Positions 1-10,361 of a stretch of 64,000 bases of DNA are shown in pieces; position 1 is the stretch's first letter, and each line of letters starts with the position of its first letter. Origin of the DNA: Malus domestica (Eukaryota > Streptophyta > Magnoliopsida > Rosales > Rosaceae). The translations under genes and the position numbers were made by a program. Under the pieces are notes generated by a model. That model worked only from the letters and a program-made list of their open reading frames with translations, was not told the origin of the DNA and did no database searches. Location of the stretch: positions 28,283,501 through 28,347,500 of the forward strand of contig NC_091674.1 in assembly GCF_042453785.1 (NCBI RefSeq), given 5' to 3'.

Positions 1-463
1 TACTTCATTGATTAAAATCCTATTCATTTTCAATTTTTGATCAAGGTCCTTGGGTATTAATTGTAGACATCGAAATTGCGGTGAAATAAATGTTCACCAA
101 CGCATTAAAATTTTGACGTGTCAAGGCATACATGGCATATGCCACGTGTCATACAAATTGTACACATGGTGTGTGACTCAACAAAATAAAAAGAAATACC
201 CTTGGAGGATTACACAAGTTTTTCTTCTCATTTTGGGCAATGACAAGGCAAGCACATTTCAATCCATTGAAGATCAAAACAAGGTTTTCTTCTCATTTTG
301 GGCAATGACAAAGCATGCACATATCAAGTTTAAAATGATATTAAGTGGAAAATTAGGCCATAAAATTACCACTTCAAGTTTAAAATTGTATTAAGTGGGA
401 AATTAGGCAATGGTGCTTGGAAAAGAAAAAAATATTTTGTGGTGGTGATTCATTCTCAAAGCC

Positions 464-471
464 TATAAATA
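464..471 (+). promoter_or_regulatory. TATA box of the solo LTR
   Basis: TATAAATA in the context CCTATAAATAGGC, about 400 bp into the LTR, followed by a C/A-rich stretch that would be the start of R. The related LTR on the minus strand has a matching TATA-like sequence near 47,702-47,712. Confidence 0.7.
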
Positions 472-621
472 GGCTTCTACATCAAGGTATCATCAACCAA
501 TTCACAAATACATTTCTCTACTCCCAAAATGGAAGAGAATACTCCCCACACATCCAAAATCCTTGAAGCTTTGAAACTCTAAAGCTTTCAAGCATCCAAC
601 CTCCCAAATTCAAGCAAATCC

Positions 622-1530
622 CGAAGGATCAAGAAGGCCCTCTTCGTTCTTCGTCAAATCCTCCTTCAAGATCAAGCCCCAACGGCCCTTGAAGAAATTC
701 CTCCTTCAAGATCAAGCCCTAACGGCCCTTGAAGAACTTCCACCAATTCAAGATCAAGCCTCGACGGCCCTTGAAGAAAGTGTTCAACAAATCCACACAA
801 CTGTTCATCCTAAGATCAAGCCCCGACGGCCCTTTTGGATCAACAACATCACCAAATCCACATAACTGTTCATCCTAAGATCAAGCCCCAACGACCCTTT
901 GGATCAACAACATCAACAAATCCACACAACTGTTCATCCTAAGATCAAGCCCCAACAGCCCTTTGGATCAACAACATCAATAAATCCACACAACTGTTCA
1001 TCCCAAGATCAAGCCCCGACGGCCCTTGGATCAACAATCATCCATCTTCAAGATCAAGCCCAAAAGCCCTTGAAGATCCGTTCATCATTATTCTTCAAGA
1101 TCAAGCCCCGACGGCCCTCGAAGAAAGTGTTCTTCGTTCTTCGTTCATCGTTCTTCCAAGATCAAGCCCCGACGGCCCTTGGATCAACAATCCACCAATT
1201 CAAGATCAAGCCCCAAAGGCCCTTGAAGAACTTCCACCAATTCAAGATCAAGCCCCGACGGCCCTTGAAGAAAGCACCATCGTTCATCATCCGTTCATCC
1301 AAGATCAAGCCCCGACGGCCCTTGGATCAACAACATCAACAAATCCACACATCCAACCGTTCTTCAAGATCAAGCCCAAAAGCCCTTGAAGATCCGTTCA
1401 TCACCGTTATTCAAGATCAAACCTTAACGGCCCTTGAAGAAACACTCATCCTCAAGATCAAGCCCACGACCCCTTGAAGAAACTTCCAACAGTTCATCCA
1501 AGATCAAGCCTCGACGGCCCTTGGATCAAC
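622..1530 (+). repeat. Array of about 18 short hairpin-forming repeats inside the LTR
   Basis: A core close to AAGATCAAGCCCCGACGGCC is repeated 17 times between 661 and 1530, preceded by a variant at 622-646. Each core is flanked by inverted arms: CTTCAAG/CTTGAAG, ATCCAAG/CTTGGAT, CGAAG/CTTCG or ATCTTCAAG/CTTGAAGAT. Both arms change together between units. The array lies downstream of the TATA box, so it should be in the LTR transcript. A 192-codon open frame runs through it, but I read that as a by-product of the repeat. Confidence 0.85.
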
Positions 1531-2556
1531 GAAACATCCACAAATCAACACCTTACGGAGATCGAATCAGAGGATCAAATTTGAGAGAGATTGTAACCCA
1601 AAATCATCAAACACAAATATTATTTTGTGCACGTTGTTCTTGTCTCTTTCGTTTCAGGAATTTTCCGTGTTCACATTAATAACATCATTAATTATTTGAA
1701 TAATAAAATATTTTTATTTTTAAAAATATTCCTTTAGTGTTAAAAATGTTACAATTAGTATATTTATATTTATGGCTAAATTTTTTATCATATATTTTTA
1801 TTTTTAGTTTGTACCAATGTTTAATTTGTACCATTTTTTTTTCATTTTTAATTTGTACCCATATATTAGCTTCTTTTTGTGCCCGTATTTTTTTATGTTT
1901 TGTTTATGTTTGTACCCATGTGTATACCGTTACGTGATATTGTATATTTAATCAAAGATAGAAAAATTACATATGGTATATTTATGTTTTATGCCTAAAC
2001 TTTGTATCATATATTTATATTTTTAGTTTGTACCCACTTTTAATCTACAACATTTTTTTAAATTTGTATTATTTTCTTTTTAGTTTTATTTTGTACCCAT
2101 GTATTAATTTCTTTTAGCGCCTATATATTTTTTAAATTGATTTGTACTCCTCATTTTTTAATCTTTTATCTGTACCCTAATATTTATAATGTACCCATCC
2201 TTCTTTATTAATGTACCACTTTGTTATATGTGAAATGTAACAATATTTTTAACACTATGGATACATTATTTTGCCATTTATTATTTATTATTTTTACATA
2301 GTTTTTATCCATTTATTCAATAAAAATGTTTGAATTTTTTTATTGTAACCGTTTCTAATAGTATTATAATGAGAGATTTTAAATTTATAGGATTATAAAT
2401 CTCATAAAATATCAAACAATTAATGTCAAAACTATAAAAATATAAATATTAATTGTAATATAATGAAGTGTACAAAATCAATAGACTTTGATCAAACTTT
2501 GAATACCATTAAGGTTTTAGTCAAAGAATGTTAAGGATTAGGGATTGCATCCAAAG

Positions 2557-3512
2557 TATCCGTTATTTTCAATATAAAAAAAGCATATATATACAAGTGT
2601 CGATCACTGCAATCACATCCCAAGTTAGGCAGATCGAACCATGAATGTCGATCATCCACAGCTTCAAAATAAAACGGCTCATAATATTAATGGAGACCTT
2701 CATCTGACATTTGCCTAACTCATTATTTCTTATGGTCATCCTGCCTTCTTGACCAACCAGTCCTTGCCATATGTATGTTTCTATCACTACCGCATGCTGC
2801 AACAAAGGAAACAGGACCCACGTAAACAGTCAAACCCTAGCTGATTGATTGAGACGAACCAGTTTCATTATTGCTGTTCTTTCCTGGTCGTAATTAGGGC
2901 AATAATTTCGAAAGAGAGGGTTAGACATTTGGGAATATACCTAATTCGTGGTTGGCTTGTGATCGGGTACGGCAGTGTCTGTCTATTTCATTCTTGTCAC
3001 ATACGTGGCATGACGTGGACACGGTTGATTGGTCCATTTTTTGAGGTGACCTACATGATTGAAATTCCTCAGACAAGCTAAGGGCATACATGTCCAGTCG
3101 TGGTTGGAAGTTTGCAATTGTTTCCTTAAAAGGAGGTCAGTCTTGCTATAATTGTGCAAAAGGGGGAAGTCAGGGCGTGCATGCGCATTCCATACGCACA
3201 TGGAGATTTTTATTTTTATTTTTTTGTGAAGAGAAAATATTAATACTAAAACCTATGGGAAAAATAATAATTCCGAGACTTACTTAAAAAATAATGATCC
3301 AATAATGGGAAATGTTCTTGAACCTCAACGTAGTGATATTTCCGTCATTTCTCACTTATTTTGTTCGTTAGAAAAAACCGCAAGCTAACTATTTTGAAGT
3401 GTTAATAACATATAATTTTCAAATTATATAATCTAAAGTCCGTTGGATCCATCTCATTAGCCAACTTTAGAAGTAAAACAAAAATATTTATGTTGTAGGC
3501 CTAAATTTAATT
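2557..3512. other. Intergenic stretch, nothing recognised
   Basis: No gene, RNA or clear repeat boundary is seen. ACGTGG/ACGTGT words occur near 3,003-3,020 and alternating CATGCA/GCGCAT words near 3,175-3,200, but there is no adjacent gene for them to regulate. Confidence 0.4.
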
Positions 3513-3513
3513 G

Positions 3514-4362
3514 GATGAGAGAGAAGGGTGCGGAGAGAGAAAAGACAGGTTGTGTCATATTTCTCATACTTTGTGCCTTTATTTATAATAAATATAACGA
3601 GCTTACTTGCCCACAAGTAAGAAAGCCTAGATCTTCTAGATTACAGAGGAATCATCTACTAGGATTTACCAAATTACACATGTGTTATAATTCTAAATAA
3701 ACAACAATTTATGCCTTTTGAGTTGATTAATTTTTTTTCTTTCAAACAAACGATAATCTCTACACTAAGGGAGTTGGGGCGTGGCTAAGCCTCACAATAA
3801 CCTAGCAATAATGTGGTTCAAATTCGCCTTTGACGAGAATCGAACCTAAGACCTCTCACTTACAAATGAAGATGAATATTACTAGATCGTAGTACTAAGT
3901 GGCTTAAGTTGATTAACTTTTAAATTGACAAAGAATGCTAGTTAACTTAAAGTCCCCAACATGAATGATCAAAGAATTACAGAAATCCAGGTGCGCACCA
4001 GAGTCAAGCTCCATTAACTTAAGGAAAGGGATAGGTGCGATGGCAAAGAGAGAGAGAAAGAGAAAAGAGAGTGTAAGAAATTTTTTTGCGTCTTATTTCT
4101 TCTTACTTTATGCCTTTATTTACAGCAAACATAATGGGCGTACTTGTCTTACAAGTAAGACAAGTAAAACTCATAGACTCAATCTACTAGGATTTACACA
4201 ATTATACATGTCTTATATTTTAACTGCAACAAGTTAAGCCTTTTAAGTTGATTAAGTTTTAAATTGACAAAGAATGGGAGTTAATTTAGAGTCGCCCAAT
4301 AACATGAGTGATCAAAGAACTACAGAAATACACGTGCGCACCAGAGTCAAACTCCATTAATA
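3514..4362. repeat. Local tandem duplication of a roughly 320 bp segment
   Basis: Unit A is 3514-3730 plus 3907-4019; unit B is about 4040-4362. Shared blocks run in the same order: a GA-rich start, GCCTTTATTTA, CTACTAGGATTTAC, GTTGATTAA, TTTTAAATTGACAAAGAATG and GTGCGCACCAGAGTCAA. The units differ by many substitutions, so the duplication is old. Unit A alone contains a SINE at 3731-3906, so that inserted later. The origin of the unit is not recognised; an LTR fragment is possible. Confidence 0.75.
3731..3906 (-). mobile_element. tRNA-derived SINE (176 bp) with 10 bp TSD
   Basis: Flanked by AGTTGATTAA at 3721-3730 and 3907-3916. On the minus strand it has a B-box-like GGTTCGATTCTC after GTGAGAGGTCTTA and ends in an A-rich tail. 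Unit B of the surrounding duplication gives the empty site. The same family occurs in plus orientation at about 15,177 and 16,291. Confidence 0.85.
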
Positions 4363-5015
4363 ACCGATTCGTTTTGGGTAGACAACATGACAAAATATTT
4401 ATCAAGAGATTTTAGCTGATTTGATTTCACCCTTAGAATGACCACAATATTTGACCCAGTCATAACTTAAAATATGGTGATTAATAGTTAAGAAACAAAT
4501 AAGTCAATGCGAAATACTGAATTGCCTCTAAATTATGTCAAAATGGAGAATTTGTTCGAAATTGTAGACTTTTTGCAAGTATTTAGTGATTACTATGAAA
4601 TATGTGATCGTATTAAATTAATATACATTGCATATCACTTGTACAAATTAAGCATTATTCAAGATTTTTATGAAATAAAGTCAAATCAGAATTCAAAAAG
4701 CAGCATTTGAAACTTTCATTTGATTTAACCATAAAGGAAAAAACAACAAACGTTATAGGTTCATAGAGTTGAAATTGCACTAATCTTCTTAAAAGAGAGG
4801 ACAAATTAGCTTAGATATATTAATAAATTCATTCATAACTTTCTTTCACCTAACCACTAACCACTAATGGCTTTAATCACTTCAGCTTTTACATGTATCA
4901 CCCTTAATTGCAACAAGTTGAAACTTTGATTAATTATTGTGGTCAATATATAAGGGTGCTTAGAGAGAACATAATTTTAGCTCATTACGAAGTTTGTGAA
5001 TTAACGTTGATCATA
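4363..5015. other. Intergenic stretch, nothing recognised
   Basis: AT-rich sequence without a supported gene, RNA or element boundary. Confidence 0.4.
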
Positions 5016-5025
5016 TTTTACACAA

Positions 5026-5171
5026 GGATGGTGCTATTGACACACTCACTTTTACCTCTCATATACTTTTGTTAATTTTTTCTATTAATCTTCTTCAATT
5101 CATTCTATTCAACAACTGAAAACTGAAAGAAGTGTGTGAGAAGTAAAAATAAGTGTGTGGATAACACCACC
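5026..5171. mobile_element. MITE, Mutator-type (family A)
   Basis: A 146 bp element with inverted ends (GGTGCTATTGACACACTCAC and the reverse of AAGTGTGTGGATAACACCACC, minor mismatches) and direct flanks TTTTACACAA at 5016-5025 and 5172-5181. A 9-10 bp TSD fits Mutator-like elements. A relative lies at 14,108-14,253. Confidence 0.75.
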
Positions 5172-5293
5172 TTTTACACAATCTCGTAAATTAGGGCGAA
5201 AAGAATTTAGAATGTCGTCCAACTCTAAGAACACTACTACCGCGAGACAAAGAGTTAGTTGGTAAACAAATTAGGATTTAGAGCACAAATAAT

Positions 5294-6105
5294 TAAGGGT
5301 GGGCACGGGTTGGTTCAGTGCGGTTTTGAGTGAAACCGAAATTTTTTGCAGTTCCGTTCGGTGTGGTTTTGAAGCCAAAACCGAAATGAAGCTAAACCGT
5401 TTGGTTCGGTTCGGTGCGGTTTCAAACGGTTTCGGTTTGATTTTTAAGAAAAAAATGTACAATTTGCAATTTAACATATTAATAAGCATTTCCCAGTAGC
5501 AATAGGAAAAAGACATTTGTTATATAAACAATTAGCATGTTGCATGCAGTTGTGATGTTAAAACATGTTTGTGAAACAAAATGGTGTCCTGTACAAGGTA
5601 TAACATAATACAAGTTGAATAACTTTGAATTCATTAAACGTGAGCGAAACTTTCATACTAGAATATGTGATATCATGCTTCAAATGAGTGAACTTCATTA
5701 GATCCATGTTCGACTCTTGATAACAAGATCAGTCCACCCTTGTACATATATGTGTGTGTGTGTGTGATGGTATAAAATGACAAAGGTCCTTCAAGTTAAT
5801 GAACGAAAGAAAATGATGAATGATAATATTCTAGTGTGGTTGAGTCCATACTAAGTGCATGGATTCTAACAAACAACCAATTTAAACATGAAATTTAATA
5901 TGGACATTTAATTAAATGTTTATTAATATTTGCGGTGCGGTTCGGTTTCGGTGCGGTTTTCAAAAGTCAAAACCGAAACCAAACCGTTTTCTATGTTGCG
6001 GTTCAGTTTCAAAACCGAAACTGTTCCAAAACCGCAAAATAAAACCGTTCGGTGCGATTCGATTTGGTTCGTGTTTCGGTTTTCGATTCTAAGTGCCCAC
6101 CCCTA
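5294..6105. mobile_element. Non-autonomous hAT element (812 bp)
   Basis: The terminal inverted repeats are AAGGGTGGGCAC and GTGCCCACCCCT. The 8 bp TSD CAAATAAT lies at 5286-5293 and 6106-6113. Both ends are packed with CGGTTCGGT-type subterminal repeats in both orientations (5320-5445 and 5934-6088). The middle is AT-rich with a TG microsatellite at 5751-5766. There is no transposase, so it must have moved in trans. The 8 bp TSD and the GGGTGGGCA end match hAT elements. Confidence 0.88.
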
Positions 6106-6654
6106 CAAATAATGCAATTTCTCTCAAGAAACTGACAGATAAAAATCATTCGCGGACTACGTGGCGCAAATTTTAATTTTGATATTTTTGATTCGACCTA
6201 GTTGTTGTCACTTTTCAGTGAGAGTTGCATGAAAGTCCATGCAGTGTCTGCTTCAATCTCATTTTCATCTGTTTTTTGGGAATATGCTTTAGAAATAAGA
6301 GGGTTATAAAGGTCATTTTCGAGTGAATAAAGCGCGCTTTAACTAATTTTGAGAGCTGGACACAGCAAAACTTCTGTAGTCTTCCACAGCTGGTATCACT
6401 ATATTTACATAAAATATATATTTATCTTCGTGAATGCCCTAATTTTATTTTCAACAAAAACAGATTATATTCCAATCTTCTTCTAAATACTTCAAACTAT
6501 TTTTATTTATTTCTTGTCACTCTCTTTGTCACGCGTGCTGATGATTCAGGAATGCAAATACCAACAAATATCCAGTAACATCAGAGTCCTATCCACTCTC
6601 GCACAATGAATATAATTGGCTGAACTTAAAATATATAATCCAATTTGAAGAGGG

Positions 6655-6849
6655 CTTATGTCATAGTGGAAATCAAGCATCTTTGTGACCCTCCTCTCCC
6701 GAATTTGAAGTTCTTCCACTTGAAAAGTGAGAGGTATTAGGTTCGAATCTTGTGGATGACAAATTCGATACCAAATTAGGCTGCTCATTATGTGACTTAG
6801 CCGAACTCTTCCTCCTATATAAAAATATCGATGTAGTAAAAAAAAAAAG
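6655..6849 (+). mobile_element. SINE-like element
   Basis: Contains GTGAGAGGTATTAGG followed by a B-box-like GGTTCGAATC and ends with an A-tract at 6838-6849. The layout is that of the other SINEs here, but more diverged. The 5' boundary is approximate and no clear TSD was found. Confidence 0.6.
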
Positions 6850-7780
6850 TGTCATCAACTTTTTGATTTATCAATTAAACTTTAATAATAGAATCAAAAT
6901 AATGTATTCACAAAATTGAAACATACTAAATTGGTGAACGGAATAAGGTATGCACAAGAATTTTAAACTGTTAGATCTCTGAACTTTTGACAAAATAAAA
7001 AAAGAAAATCTTGACCCTTTATTATACAGTTATACACCGGAGCATGTATGGTAGTATTTTCATAACATATGGTCTTGGAAAAACTTTATTTTATTTTATA
7101 TAGAAATAGTAGGATATTCATTTATATGAAAATGAATAAGTACAAAAAAGAGGATAGGGCACATATTAATGAGCTTGATAAATACTTTGTTTGAAATTTT
7201 AAACCGGTCGAAGAGGCGATAGGGTGTATATTATTTAGTGGTAATTAAATCAATGCTACATGCATAGTATTTGGATGGGTTGTTTGTCTAGATGGTCAAA
7301 TTTTTATGATGGGGTAGAATTATTACAGAAAAAGTTGAAGAGAAGCTAAAACGACCAACCTAAGTTGCCTTCCATTCCACGTTTCTTCCTCACGCCAGTA
7401 TTTAGGGGCTTCTGTTTCCCGTAGTGCTTTTCTTTGTCTTAACATCTGAATCCATCTTTCAGCTTATACAATTTGTTCTATGGCTTCTTTTCTTTCGTTC
7501 CTCTTTTTCCAATTACCTGTCCCTTTTCCTTAAGCTTTATTTCTCTTTCGTTCCTTGGAAAAGCACTTTTTGCATGTCTTATCTGGTTCTGCTTTCTTTA
7601 TAAGGTGTTTTAAGATTTGGGGAGTTGAAGCTGTTGGTTAGGAGAACCCATTGAAGTTTGAGAGTTTGTGAGGAGTCTACTGAGGGTGGATTGCGAAAAT
7701 ACTCTGCTTTCCGATCGGAACCAAGCTTTCGGATCAAGGGTTTTAGACAAGAATCATTGGGGGTATCATACAAGGAGGAA
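6850..7780 (+). promoter_or_regulatory. Upstream region and 5' leader of the NAC gene
   Basis: The proximal 400 bp turns pyrimidine-rich (7,370-7,600), typical of a plant promoter and leader, with TTTATAA at about 7597-7603 as a possible TATA element. No in-frame ATG lies between the leader and the chosen start at 7781. The exact transcription start cannot be seen. Confidence 0.4.
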
Positions 7781-9369
7781 ATGGAAAACGTTCCAGCTGG
7801 GATTGTTGAGGAGGATGATCAGATCGATTTGCCACCCGGGTTTCGCTTCCATCCAACCGATGAAGAGCTTATTTCCCACTACTTGCACAAGAAGGTTATT
7901 GATACCAGCTTCTCTTGTAAAGCCATGGGGGAGGTGGACTTGAACAAGTCAGAGCCTTGGCAATTGCCTCGTAAGCTTCCTAAAACAAAATTTCCCTATT
8001 GTTTTCTTTCTGTAACACAATCTGTCTTGATCAAATTGTTTTGGGTTTTGTTTGTTTCGATTTGATTTACTTTTTTGTTTTCGGTTGTTCGGAAAAAGGG
8101 AAAGCGAAAATGGGAGAAAAGGAGTGGTACTTTTTCTGTGTGAGAGACAGAAAGTACCCAACTGGTCTGAGGACTAACAGGGCGACCGAAGCCGGATACT
8201 GGAAGGCCACAGGGAAAGATAAGGAGATCTACAGTACAAAATCTCTGGTTGGGATGAAGAAAACCTTGGTTTTCTACAAAGGAAGAGCCCCGAAAGGAGA
8301 AAAAAGTAACTGGGTTATGCATGAATATAGATTGGATGGTAAATTCTCTGTTCACAACCTCCCCAAAACTGCAAAGGTATGGCTCTTCCCCTGTTTTCTT
8401 GTTTTTGGATATGGAATTTCTTGCAACGGGGATGTTACTGTGACGGTATCTCAGGCTGAACATACACTGCTATACAAGAAATTAAAGCACATGGCTGTTC
8501 TTGATTGGATTGAGATACCTCCACAGTAGCATCTCCGTTGCAGTAAGTTTCTTGTGTTTTTACTATGTTTATTTGTTCATGTATTTTCTTGGGAGCAGCC
8601 TCTCCATAAAATGGGGGTAAGGCTAGCCGACATTCACCTCTCCCAGACCCTGCGTAAAGCGGGAGCCTTGTGCACTGGGTACGACCTTTTTATTTGTTCA
8701 TGTATTTTGATGCTAGTTTTATTTGTGCCTTTTTTGTGTTGCACTCTGCAGAATGAATGGGTGATTTGCAGAGTTTTTGAAAAGAATTCTGGTGGCAAGA
8801 AAACCCATATTTCTGGATTTGTGACTTTGGCTTCTCTCGGAAATGAAATTGGTTCTTCTGGCCTACCACCATTGATGGATTCTTCGCCCTACAGCGCTCC
8901 CAAGGCCAAACCTGCTTCTGAGTCCCATTACGTGCCCTGCTTCTCCAACCCTGATCCCACTGATGTTCAAAGAAACCAAGGGAATATTGCTGATTACATG
9001 AACAACAATCCTCTCTTTGGTGTTTCTTCAAACTCTTCCAACTTTTTCCCAAGAATCCCATTTCCCAATTCATTCTACTCTGCTCATAATGCTCCCCCTT
9101 CGACAAGTTTCAAATTCCCCGGTTCGGATATACTGCAAGATCAGTCCATCCTGAGGGCCTTGTTAGAAAACAATGCTGCAAACATGAGGCAGCAGAGCTA
9201 CAAAACAGAGAGGGAACTAGTGAGTGTGTCCCAAGAAACCGGCCTCACAAGCGATATGAACGCTGAAATCTCTTCAGTCATGTCCAATCTTGAAATGGCA
9301 ACAAGGCCATATGGTGATCAAGATCCTCCAGCTGCAGCAGCAGGCCTGGATAATTTTTGGAATTATTAA
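7781..9369 (+). CDS. NAC100: NAC transcription factor, miR164-regulated NAM/NAC100 type
   Basis: Three exons: 7781-7970, 8099-8376 and 8752-9369, all with GT...AG junctions, joining in frame to 361 codons. NAC factors are nuclear DNA-binding proteins; this clade controls organ boundaries, ageing and growth. The NAC domain spans about residues 17-165 with all five subdomains: [19 protein letters not shown]-type region replaced by [75 protein letters not shown] and NEWVICRVF. The C-terminal activation region is Ser/Asn/Pro-rich and ends NFWNY. A miR164 site in exon 3 places it in the CUC/NAM/NAC100/ORE1 group. One oddity is that LPW, usual at the first exon junction, is LPR here (a codon split by the intron). 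The family call is firm; the orthologue name is approximate. Confidence 0.93.
8588..8688 (+). mobile_element. Au-like SINE fragment in NAC intron 2, 20 bp TSD
   Basis: The 3' half of a plant Au-type SINE is recognisable from GGGAGCCTTGTGCACTGGGT. It is flanked by a perfect 20 bp direct repeat (TTTATTTGTTCATGTATTTT) at 8568-8587 and 8689-8708, which is the TSD. It is 5'-truncated and sits in the intron, leaving the splice sites intact (acceptor AG at 8750-8751). Confidence 0.85.
8927..8947 (+). promoter_or_regulatory. miR164 target site in NAC exon 3
   Basis: The mRNA contains ACGTGCCCTGCTTCTCCA (8930-8947), an exact 18-base complement to the 5' 18 bases of miR164. Only the last three positions (8927-8929) fail to fit the consensus fully. 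It encodes YVPCFSN, downstream of the NAC domain, the position used in CUC1/CUC2/NAC100-type genes. Cleavage is expected between the bases opposite miRNA positions 10 and 11. Confidence 0.93.
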
Positions 9370-10361
9370 TAATTTCAAAGCAGCAAAATAAGATTAATAT
9401 ATAGTTTTGTTATATAAAAAAAAAAGGAAAAAAACAGCTTCAGCTAATATTCCTGGTGTGAGTAGATAATTTATAGATATTCTGAACCTAAATTGAAAAT
9501 TGAATGAAAGTGAAGCAAATGTTAATGTAATGTAAGAAATTATATGATGTATTGGTGTTTTTCTATTTATTTCTTACAATATTGGCGACATATGAGAACG
9601 AGAATCAGTTGGTGGTAATGATGTTGTTTGCATATTTTACTCATCAAAAGTTTGTACTCTTTCTTAAAGTTTTCTGGATTTTAACGAATGCTTGCATCAC
9701 TCAAACGAGCAAGTGATTTTATAAATCTAATTTAAACTACGAAAGAAAGATTTGAACTCGAATACAGATAACTTTGCTAGTTCGAGTTATCCCTAATGAG
9801 TTTTAGTATTCTATGTTACTTTATCAGTTTATTGGTGGGAACTCAGGTCAGTATGCTGTTGACATTCCCACTTTCTTTCAACCTATCTCCTTCCCTCTAT
9901 CACGCACACGTGCATGTCACACTCAAACGTGCATGTCACACTCAAACACAACCTTGGTATTGGTAAAATGAAAATGTAGTTAGTCATTTTATAAATTGTA
10001 ACCTTTTTTCGCTAATTAACTTTGACTTGCATGCTATGAAATTTGTATTCATATATTTTGTGATGCTGACAATGCCAAAAAAAAATCCTAATCCTCTAAT
10101 TTTCGGGATTAACAAAGGGTAGTATAGAAATATTTACCTCTTGTCTATTGACTACGTCTTTCGTCCTGACTCACTATGTGTAGAAGAACCCGAAATTTCT
10201 TAACTTTCCACCTAACAATTGACTGGAGCAGGATGTTTATACATAAATTATTGTTGAACTGCTAATTTGAAACACACATTTTTTAAACAAAAAAAATCCT
10301 CTAATCAGTAATTTAGGTTGATAATGTGACATCAAAGGATGAAGGGTTAAGAACTGTATGA
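9370..10361. other. NAC 3' region and intergenic sequence
   Basis: The NAC 3' UTR probably ends within about 250 bp (AATGAAAG and TTAATGTAATGT words near 9,500-9,530). A perfect 19 bp tandem duplication (CGTGCATGTCACACTCAAA) lies at 9909-9927 and 9928-9946. Nothing else is recognised. Confidence 0.5.

Larger units (their letters stand above)
62..1675 (+). mobile_element. Solo LTR (1,614 bp) of an LTR retrotransposon
   Basis: The insert begins TGTAGACATCG and ends CGTGTTCACA (TG...CA), flanked by a 5 bp TSD TTAAT (57-61 and 1676-1680). The uninterrupted relative at 36.7 kb shows the empty site. A TATA box sits at 464-471, so the sequence has U3, R and U5 parts. Downstream of the TATA box lies a long hairpin repeat array. 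There is no internal region, primer site or second LTR, so this is a solo LTR left by recombination. A shorter relative in reverse orientation is at 47,316-48,135. Its superfamily cannot be told without an internal region. Confidence 0.85.
1..2556 (+). repeat. AT-rich non-coding repeat, copy 1 (interrupted by a solo LTR)
   Basis: Bases 1-61 and 1676 to about 2556 are one element split by a later LTR insertion. The same sequence occurs uninterrupted on the other strand at about 35,975-36,770. It is rich in A/T with many spaced GTACC/GTACCC words. The ends look like imperfect inverted repeats: TTGATCAAGGTCCTTGGGTA near the left end, and a related sequence in reverse near 2,500. No coding capacity is seen, and short open frames here are composition artefacts. 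The class is unknown; a decayed DNA transposon is possible. The left end may lie before the window. Confidence 0.6.

Noticed and set aside
899..1477. A 192-codon open frame rich in Gln, His and Lys
   Set aside because: It is generated by the hairpin repeats of the solo LTR; the start is arbitrary and no protein family fits.
622..1530. A CRISPR-like array
   Set aside because: Units are contiguous hairpins with no regular unique spacers, and the setting is a plant LTR with a TSD.
5930..6112. Short open frame rich in Val, Phe and Lys
   Set aside because: Product of the CGGTTCGGT subterminal repeats of the hAT element.
7658..7780. Upstream in-frame extension of the NAC protein
   Set aside because: The extension starts at TTG, not ATG; the first in-frame ATG is at 7781, where NAC proteins of this group begin.
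8690..9106. Antisense 138-codon open frame over NAC exon 3
   Set aside because: Shadow of the coding strand; no splice or start support and no recognisable protein.
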